This document shows, in pieces, positions 57,964-64,000 of a stretch of DNA of 64,000 bases. The first letter of the stretch is position 1. Each line of letters starts with the position of its first letter. The position numbers were made by a program, and so were the translations under genes. Location: positions 159,171,455 to 159,235,454 of the forward strand of contig CM062294.1 in NCBI GenBank assembly GCA_031216915.1, read 5' to 3'. Source of the stretch: Pictodentalium vernedei. Taxonomy: Eukaryota > Mollusca > Scaphopoda > Dentaliida > Dentaliidae. A model generated the notes under the pieces. The model was not told the DNA's origin. It made no database searches and was given only the letters and a program-made list of their open reading frames with translations.

Positions 57964-58089
57964 CGACGTGCACTGCGCAATCGGTCATTCGCCATCCAGC
58001 AGCCGAGGTGAACACATCGTCAGTGAGCAGCTCTGCTAATTTGAAATTTTCAATTATTTCAGGCTAGAGACACCGACAACGCTACCAAA

Positions 58090-61000
58090 ATGCCACCAGC
58101 CTTCTTTGTATGCCACCAGTGTGAAAAATCGTTCAGCAGAAGGAGCAACTTGGAGAGACATATAAGGACTGTACACCTAGAAGAAAGAAGACACGAATGT
58201 CAGAGATGCTGCAAGAAATTCGCTCGGAAAGAAAAACTGGAGCACCACTTAGAGAATTGCACAAGTCAATGGAAATGTGGAGACTGCCAGCGAGAATTCA
58301 GCAATCTCATACCCTATCGACTGCATCTGAAAACAGATCACCAGTACCATACCAAGGGAAAAGAAGACAAGAAGATACAAGGTGTAACAAGAAATCTCCA
58401 GAAAAAGTCTTATAAAAGAGACGATGAAAAGACATTAACTTCATTAGAATGCGAACAGTGTAAAAGAATATTTTACGACAGAAGCAACTTGGAGCGACAT
58501 ATCAGAACTGTGCATATGAAGAAGAAGATATATGGATGCCATAACTGCTACACGAAGTATTCCAGGAATGAAGATCTCGAGCATCACTTGAAAAAATGTG
58601 AAAAGCGTCGGCAAGAATTCAGTGAACTGTCTCAAACCAGTGTACATAAGGAAGCAGATTATCAACCTGACAAGAAAACAGCCAAAAAACGAAAATCGAA
58701 TGACGACCAACAGCAGTCAAGTGGAAAGACGAAGAAATCCAGAACATCATTCATGGAGTGTGATCCTGCAGTGTTTTCACCTGATCTACTATACGAAGAA
58801 GAATGTGATGATATGAAAGCTCTCTACAAAGTGAACTGGGACATTATACGGACCCACCATATCACGAACAGAAAACTTCAAGACACTTACAATTTTCGCA
58901 TCAAGACCGGCGACATAACAGCTATGGCCAGTGAATTTACAGAAACAATTTTTCAACAACAAGAATGGAAGTTCAAAATAAACCTGAGCTACGGATTCAT
59001 CTTACGTAACAATGAAACTGACGACCTCCGATACTATCATTCATCCCAGAACAATGCCAGATTCCTGGATACACCACGTCTTGTTTCGAACCTAGAAGAT
59101 TTTGAAAAGTTTATGAGAGATGTTTCCCAAGAAGATGTATTAGAGTGGGCAAAACAACAACGACCAGATTCTAAATGGACTGTTTATAAAGTGACCAACA
59201 TAACATTCTACATCAATAAAATCAAAGATCATCCTATTGGAGGTGACACAGATTTACCTGCGTACATCGTGGAAAATCCATCTATAATTGCTTTAGTGAA
59301 AGACCAAAACAATAACTTCAAGTACGACGATAACCTGTGTTTGTTCAGATGCTTAGCCCTTTCAAGAGGGGCCAACTATCACAACTTGAACGCAGAAACT
59401 AAACACCTGTTTCGACAGTATACAAATGAAGACACGGAAACTTTTAAAGGAGTGAATCTCAACCAGTTACCTGAAATAGAGAACTTATTCAAACTGAACA
59501 TCAACGTTTATCAGTTGCAACACAATGAAGACGGAGAAACAAATTCTAGTCTAGTCAGACGATCACTCTGCCGTTTTAGTGAGACGATGTATATCAACAT
59601 TCACGAAGAACATTTCAGTTACATCAGAGACATCAATCATTACTGTAAGTCATTTACCTGTCGGAAGTGTGGCAAATTGTGGAAAAAGGTTTACAGACTC
59701 AATCGCCATGAAAGAACATGTACAAAAGAAGTATCTTATGAATATACTGGCGGTGTTTATAATGTTCCGAAAATAGTTTTTGAACTCTTAGAAGATGAAG
59801 GCATCTCAGTTCCAAGTGAAAATAGATATTACCCGTACCGAGCAACCTTTGACTTCGAATGCTATTTCGATACAACTCATCTACCCACAAAAAGAGAAAA
59901 ACTGACCTGGAAAGCCCGACACGTTCCATTGAGTGTAAGTGTTAGCAGCAATGTACCAGGATTTGTAGAACCGGTCTGCTTTATTACAGAAGGAAATGCA
60001 CAAAAACTGGTGAGCCGTATGATGAATTACTTGGAAGAGATTTCAAACGAAGCCTATGCGCTGTTAAAGTCACAATATCAACCTTACATTGATGAACTCA
60101 ATACAAAGATGACAGAAGCAATTGAGAGCGACCCATTGTTAAATGAAGAAGGACGTGCCAGGGCACATCCCTTGGATGAGCTACATCAACAGTTTGTTGC
60201 TTATCTGAAAGAAATGCCGGTTGTTGGATTCAACTCTGGAAAGTATGATTTCAATGTTGTGAAGTGCGAGCTACTTACTTTCTTGAAAACGAAACAGGAT
60301 ATTGGATTCACTGTGAAGAGAAACAACAATTTCTTGTGCCTTAAAACAGAACAGTTCAAATTCCTCGACATTGTAAATTATCTGGCACCTGGTTTTTCGT
60401 ATGATAAATTTCTCAGAGCATTTGGATGTTCAGTGACGAAAGGTTACCTGCCATACGAGTGGATTGATGATTTGAAGAAACTGGAACAAGACCACTTACC
60501 GGACTACGATACATTCTACAGTTCGCTCAAAGGGGAAAATATATCTAAAGAAGAATACATCTATTGTCAGAAAGTACGGAAAGACCACAAGAAGAACACC
60601 TTTCGCGATTTTCTCATCTGGTATAATAACCGAGATGTCCAACCATTCCTAGAAGCACTAGAGAAACAGTTTGCCTTCTACAAAGAGCGCGGGATTGATA
60701 TGATGAAAGATGGAATGAGTGTACCCGGACTGACATTGAAGTATTTGTTCAACACGATCGACAATGAAACCCATTTTACCATTTTCAACGAGAAGAACAA
60801 AGATTTACATCACCTGCTAAAAGACAACATCGTGGGAGGTCCTTCGATAATTTTTGACCGTCATCAAGAAAAGGGACTAACAAAAATTAGATCTTATCAG
60901 TATGGAGAGGAAGCTAAAATGTGTGGGGGTGTAGTTGGTTATGACGCCAACGCTCTTTACTTGTGGTGTTTAATGCAAGAGATGCCAACTGGGATGTATA

Positions 61001-62586
61001 TAAGAAGACGTAAAGAACATGGCTTCAAACCGGAGTATTCTCACCAATATGGCAGAATGGTGCAGCAGTGGTTAAACTATATCTCCAGAAGAGACAGTCT
61101 TGAAATTAGGCATCAGTTCAATGGAGAAGAGAAAAAGATTGGAAGGAGACATCTGCCCGTAGACGCCTGGTGCAAAGAAACGCAGACGGTGTACCAATTT
61201 CACAGCTGCATCTGGCATGGCCACAATTGTCGACTGAACACCAAAAGAAATGGAGAAGCAATTCTTTTCAACAGTGTTCGAGAAAAACAAAAGGAAGATC
61301 TTCACAAAGAGACTATCAAGAACGCCAAATACATTGCTGGTCAAGGATACAAACTTGTTGAAATTTGGGAATGTCAGTGGTTGAAAATGAGAAAGGATCC
61401 TGCAGTAAAATGTTACCTAGAGAAACTTGGGGGCAACACTTTAACATGGACAATGGACGAGAGTGAAGTAACGCAGCATGTGATTTCGGGCAATCTGTTC
61501 GGATTAGTTGAGTGTGACATTCATGTTCCAGACCACCTAAGACATCACTTTGAAGAAATGACACCCATCTTTAAAAATACCACCATTAGTACAGACGACA
61601 TTGGAGATCACATGAGAAAGTTTGCAGAAAAAAACCACGTCATGCGCCAGCCGAGAAGAAGTTTGATCGGGAGTTACCATGCGAAGAGGATATTGCTTGC
61701 AACACCACTCCTGAAATGGTACCTTGATCACGGCCTCGAGGTGACACAAATTTACCAAGTCATACAATACGAACCAAAAGCGTGCTTCAAGAAATTTGGA
61801 GAAGAGGTATCACAGGCTAGAAGAGACGGTGATCGGAATCCAGATAAGGCAATAGTTGCTGACACAATGAAACTCCTTGGGAATAGCGGGTACGGAAAGA
61901 CAGTAGCCAACAAAGAAAAACACAGAAATATTATTTACTGTAATGACGACGAAGCTTCTCGCTTAATAAACAACGTGCACTTACAACAAATGAACCCTTT
62001 GAGCGAAACAGTATACGAGTTGGAAATGAATAAGAACCGCATCAAGCTGAACTTACCACTTCATATCGGATTCTTCGTGTACCAATACGCAAAGATGAAG
62101 ATGTTGCAGTTTTACTATGATTTTATTGATACCTTCGTGGATAGACGTGATTTTCAGTACTGCCTCATGGATACAGATTCTGGATACATCTCATTCTCCA
62201 AATCATCTCTGGAAGAAGTAATAAAACCGGAAAAGAAAGAACAGTTTTATAGAGAGTATCATCAATGGTTACCGCCAGAATCATGCGATGCGCACAGAGA
62301 AGACTTTGTTCAAACCAAGATTAGAGGAGATATATGGTCACCGAAGGGGTTATGTTGCAGCGACCGGAAAGCATTCGATAAAAGAACACTTGGCCTTTTC
62401 AAGGTTGAATGGAGCGGAGGTGGAATTGTGGGTCTCTGTAGCAAAACCTACTACTGTTTCGGCCCCAGTAGCAAGTTCAGTTCCAAAGGAATAAATAAAC
62501 ACCAAAACGACCTAACGAAGAACAAATATATGCATGTGTTGAAAACGCAACAGAGTGAACAGGAGTTAACCGTGGATTTGTGGTGA
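58090..62586 (+). CDS. Family-B DNA polymerase with zinc fingers, OTU-like and Vsr-like domains, right arm
   Basis: 1498 codons. Five fingers: C8-C11-H24-H29, C37-C40-H53-C57, C63-C66-H79-H84, C121-C124-H137-H142 and C150-C153-H166-C170; a basic nuclear-signal-like stretch follows (195-219). OTU-like segment: DDNLCLFR (Cys417) to HFSYI (His508). Sixth finger 524-544. DEDD exonuclease: DFE (588-590), GFNSGKYDFN (713-722), FLDIVNYL (758-765). Palm: motif A YDANALY (951-957), motif B KLLGNSGYG (1261-1269), motif C LMDTDS (1359-1364), KTYY (1452). Between A and B, residues ~1010-1100 resemble Vsr endonuclease (PVD...WHGHNC...GYKLVEIWEC). One G lost near 62555 replaces the last ~47 residues with EQELTVDLW. 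Presumed protein-primed replicase of the element. Confidence 0.93.
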   Translation: MPPAFFVCHQCEKSFSRRSNLERHIRTVHLEERRHECQRCCKKFARKEKLEHHLENCTSQWKCGDCQREFSNLIPYRLHLKTDHQYHTKGKEDKKIQGVTRNLQKKSYKRDDEKTLTSLECEQCKRIFYDRSNLERHIRTVHMKKKIYGCHNCYTKYSRNEDLEHHLKKCEKRRQEFSELSQTSVHKEADYQPDKKTAKKRKSNDDQQQSSGKTKKSRTSFMECDPAVFSPDLLYEEECDDMKALYKVNWDIIRTHHITNRKLQDTYNFRIKTGDITAMASEFTETIFQQQEWKFKINLSYGFILRNNETDDLRYYHSSQNNARFLDTPRLVSNLEDFEKFMRDVSQEDVLEWAKQQRPDSKWTVYKVTNITFYINKIKDHPIGGDTDLPAYIVENPSIIALVKDQNNNFKYDDNLCLFRCLALSRGANYHNLNAETKHLFRQYTNEDTETFKGVNLNQLPEIENLFKLNINVYQLQHNEDGETNSSLVRRSLCRFSETMYINIHEEHFSYIRDINHYCKSFTCRKCGKLWKKVYRLNRHERTCTKEVSYEYTGGVYNVPKIVFELLEDEGISVPSENRYYPYRATFDFECYFDTTHLPTKREKLTWKARHVPLSVSVSSNVPGFVEPVCFITEGNAQKLVSRMMNYLEEISNEAYALLKSQYQPYIDELNTKMTEAIESDPLLNEEGRARAHPLDELHQQFVAYLKEMPVVGFNSGKYDFNVVKCELLTFLKTKQDIGFTVKRNNNFLCLKTEQFKFLDIVNYLAPGFSYDKFLRAFGCSVTKGYLPYEWIDDLKKLEQDHLPDYDTFYSSLKGENISKEEYIYCQKVRKDHKKNTFRDFLIWYNNRDVQPFLEALEKQFAFYKERGIDMMKDGMSVPGLTLKYLFNTIDNETHFTIFNEKNKDLHHLLKDNIVGGPSIIFDRHQEKGLTKIRSYQYGEEAKMCGGVVGYDANALYLWCLMQEMPTGMYIRRRKEHGFKPEYSHQYGRMVQQWLNYISRRDSLEIRHQFNGEEKKIGRRHLPVDAWCKETQTVYQFHSCIWHGHNCRLNTKRNGEAILFNSVREKQKEDLHKETIKNAKYIAGQGYKLVEIWECQWLKMRKDPAVKCYLEKLGGNTLTWTMDESEVTQHVISGNLFGLVECDIHVPDHLRHHFEEMTPIFKNTTISTDDIGDHMRKFAEKNHVMRQPRRSLIGSYHAKRILLATPLLKWYLDHGLEVTQIYQVIQYEPKACFKKFGEEVSQARRDGDRNPDKAIVADTMKLLGNSGYGKTVANKEKHRNIIYCNDDEASRLINNVHLQQMNPLSETVYELEMNKNRIKLNLPLHIGFFVYQYAKMKMLQFYYDFIDTFVDRRDFQYCLMDTDSGYISFSKSSLEEVIKPEKKEQFYREYHQWLPPESCDAHREDFVQTKIRGDIWSPKGLCCSDRKAFDKRTLGLFKVEWSGGGIVGLCSKTYYCFGPSSKFSSKGINKHQNDLTKNKYMHVLKTQQSEQELTVDLW

Positions 62587-62861
62587 ACAATAATCACATG
62601 TACACTTATAGTCAGATCAAAGATGGACTGCCATATTTTTACCCGAAAAGAAAAGTTCAAGAAGATGGAACCTCGACCAAACCACTGGATATATAGACAT
62701 TAATGTACTCTGACCATCAGCTGTTTTGTCACTGCAATCGTGATGTGAAAAATTCATTTTTCTGTGTTACACGTCATTCATTAGTCGTGTATATTTGAAA
62801 ACTGCAATTAAATCGTGTTTTGTCAAATGAATGTATATTGTAATATTATTATGTTGTATAG

Positions 62862-62867
62862 AATAAA
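62862..62867 (+). terminator. Polyadenylation signal, right polymerase gene
   Basis: AATAAA about 165 bp past the position of the native stop codon (about 62695) and 276 bp past the premature stop. It mirrors 51591-51596. Confidence 0.6.
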
Positions 62868-63856
62868 ATGTATTGAATGTTGAAAAGCCTTCTGTTATCT
62901 ATTGTATATGACGCTTATAGAAATAGGAGCCATAAATAGGTTTTGTAGGGGTTTGGAAGTAAGAGGCCTGAAGGCCTTTCTGGGATTCAGGAGCCAAACT
63001 ACACAAGTGCAACATCAGCGCCCCCAATAGTCCATAAATCGGCTCTTTTTCGGTCTCCGAAAGTCCCCCCCCCCCCCCAAATCTGACCTTAATTGCCAAA
63101 ACACCACAAAGGCTAACCTCATTTCATTAGTAGTCCGTATTTCGTACTACCAATACCACCCCCACCCACCCCCGTCCCGAAACGAGTTAATAGGTTAGAA
63201 CTAGTGGATAATAGACCAACAGGCCGTTAATCCTTTACTACTGTTCTAAACAACCTAGTATAGCACTGCCTGGTCTGGAATTCCATACTACTAATACCAG
63301 CCATTAGATACTGTAAATGATTCGGTAGGTTAATAGTACTAAGGGGGTGATAACCCAACAGACCATTCATCCTGTACTGCCAATCTAATCCACCAATGAC
63401 TATCTCGCAATACCACTACTACCATATCACCCCCTCTCCCCAAACGAGAAGCCCGACACCCCCTGACCCGAACAACATTATGTCAGATTGTATAGTGGAC
63501 AACAACAGCGGTCAACATCTCTATGACGTCGCGTGCGCATCGTGACGTCACGACGTCTATAGCAACGTTAACCGTTTCGCAGGAAAAACTTTCAAGAAAA
63601 CCCAACTTCCCCATCATCTTTCCACCACTTACCCATAATATATATCCATAGCCCCATGTGTACGTATATCACTATACACACCACAGCATACTATATATGC
63701 AGAACGTACACCACTTATCGGATCTAGCTGCAAGGAGCCGTACTTTTGCTCCCCCAAAGTTGCTCCCCCAAAAGTCCGGTTCCTATGGGAATTTAACACT
63801 AGCTGCTCCCCCAAAAGTCCGGGTAATAAGGCACGAAAAGCCCCTGCTATACTACT
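62868..63856. repeat. Outer right arm (terminal inverted repeat, non-coding)
   Basis: Inverted partner of 50637-51590, with about 40 bp near 62935-62980 absent from the left arm. The GACGTC cluster, including TGACGTCA at 63543-63550, and the C-run at 63065-63079 are conserved. The 'gctcccccaaaagtccgg' direct blocks lie at about 63748-63825. No gene is seen. Confidence 0.75.
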
Positions 63857-64000
63857 ATTACCCAACGAGGCGCCTACGCTGTCTGAACTGTTGGGTTAAC
63901 GCTTAGCTCTACTGAACTCCGTCGGGAAAAGGAAATTTTACGAACCGAAGCTTGTTAGTGTCTGTCTTGCAACACTCTTATAAAGAAGACGCATGGAAAT
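63857..64000. repeat. Right target duplication and 4.5-kb unit fragment
   Basis: ATTACC at 63857-63862, then the unit continues (caacgaggcgcctacg, with two substitutions against other units) into the start of another R800 at 63964, cut by the window end. Confidence 0.85.

Larger units (their letters stand above)
50637..63856. mobile_element. 13.2-kb palindromic Polinton-type element
   Basis: Two inverted arms, 50637-56824 and 57628-63856, share ~97% of their sequence over ~6.2 kb and flank a non-palindromic centre of ~800 bp. The ends read AGTAGTATAG...CTATACTACT and are flanked by ATTACC. Six-base target duplications and AG-starting long terminal repeats are marks of Polintons (Mavericks), which are inserted by a retrovirus-like integrase and replicate with a protein-primed family-B polymerase. 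Here only the polymerase gene is present, once per arm, transcribed outward from the centre. Integrase, ATPase, protease and capsid genes are not seen, so mobilisation would need another element. The arms differ by a ~40-bp indel near 51520/62940 and several one-base lesions. Confidence 0.85.

Noticed and set aside
50637-63856. Assembly artefact explaining the large palindrome
   Set aside because: A single-copy 800-bp centre, a 6-bp duplication at the outer ends, an arm-specific 40-bp indel and different lesions in each arm all argue for a real structure, though reads should confirm it.
50637-63856. Complete Polinton with integrase or capsid genes
   Set aside because: I looked for DDE integrase, FtsK-like ATPase and capsid-like frames in arms and centre and found none; the outer ~1 kb of each arm is non-coding.

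Overview
The window reads as repeat-dense, intron-bearing animal DNA, probably from an invertebrate. There is no bacterial gene organisation. Almost everything recognisable is a transposable element or a tandem repeat: Jockey-like and CR1/L2-like non-LTR retrotransposons, two retroelements with 2A ribosome-skipping motifs, and a Polinton-type DNA-polymerase element. I cannot name the species. CR1-like elements with 2A motifs are known mainly from marine invertebrates, which fits but does not prove the origin.

Layout. The base layer is a tandem array with a unit of about 4.53 kb. Two complete units lie at 13844-18371 and 18372-22897. A third starts at 22898, and dispersed fragments lie at 1-322, 31844-32897, 38765-40209, 49244-50636 and 63857-64000. 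Each full unit holds an ~800-bp repeat (called R800 here), a decayed CR1-like 3' end on the + strand, and exon-like blocks on the - strand. Later insertions split the array. (1) 323-13834: R800 and a Jockey-like retroelement, first as two 2.2-kb tandem units, then as a 9.1-kb head-to-head palindrome with a 22-bp spacer. (2) 25602-31843: a 2A-bearing retroelement interrupted by a full CR1/L2-like element (copy I) with a 7-bp target duplication. (3) 32898-38764: a reversed R800 and CR1/L2-like copy II. (4) 40210-49243: a second 2A-bearing retroelement, a CA microsatellite and a degenerate hairpin-rich repeat field. (5) 50637-63856: a 13.2-kb palindromic element.

The 13.2-kb element is the most interesting object. 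It is flanked by the 6-bp duplication ATTACC, its ends read AG...CT, and each ~6.2-kb arm carries one family-B DNA polymerase gene reading outward from an ~800-bp non-palindromic centre. The polymerase (1498 residues in the better copy) combines five N-terminal C2H2/C2HC fingers, an OTU-like cysteine-protease-like segment, a sixth finger, a DEDD 3'-5' exonuclease, and a palm domain in which a Vsr-like (PD-(D/E)XK) endonuclease sits between motifs A and B. No integrase, ATPase, protease or capsid gene is visible, so it looks like a non-autonomous, 'snap-back' derivative of a Polinton that integrated already as a palindrome.

No host gene with a clear function was recognised. Nearly every retroelement ORF carries stops or one-base frameshifts, and many of these fall in homopolymer runs, so some could be assembly errors.
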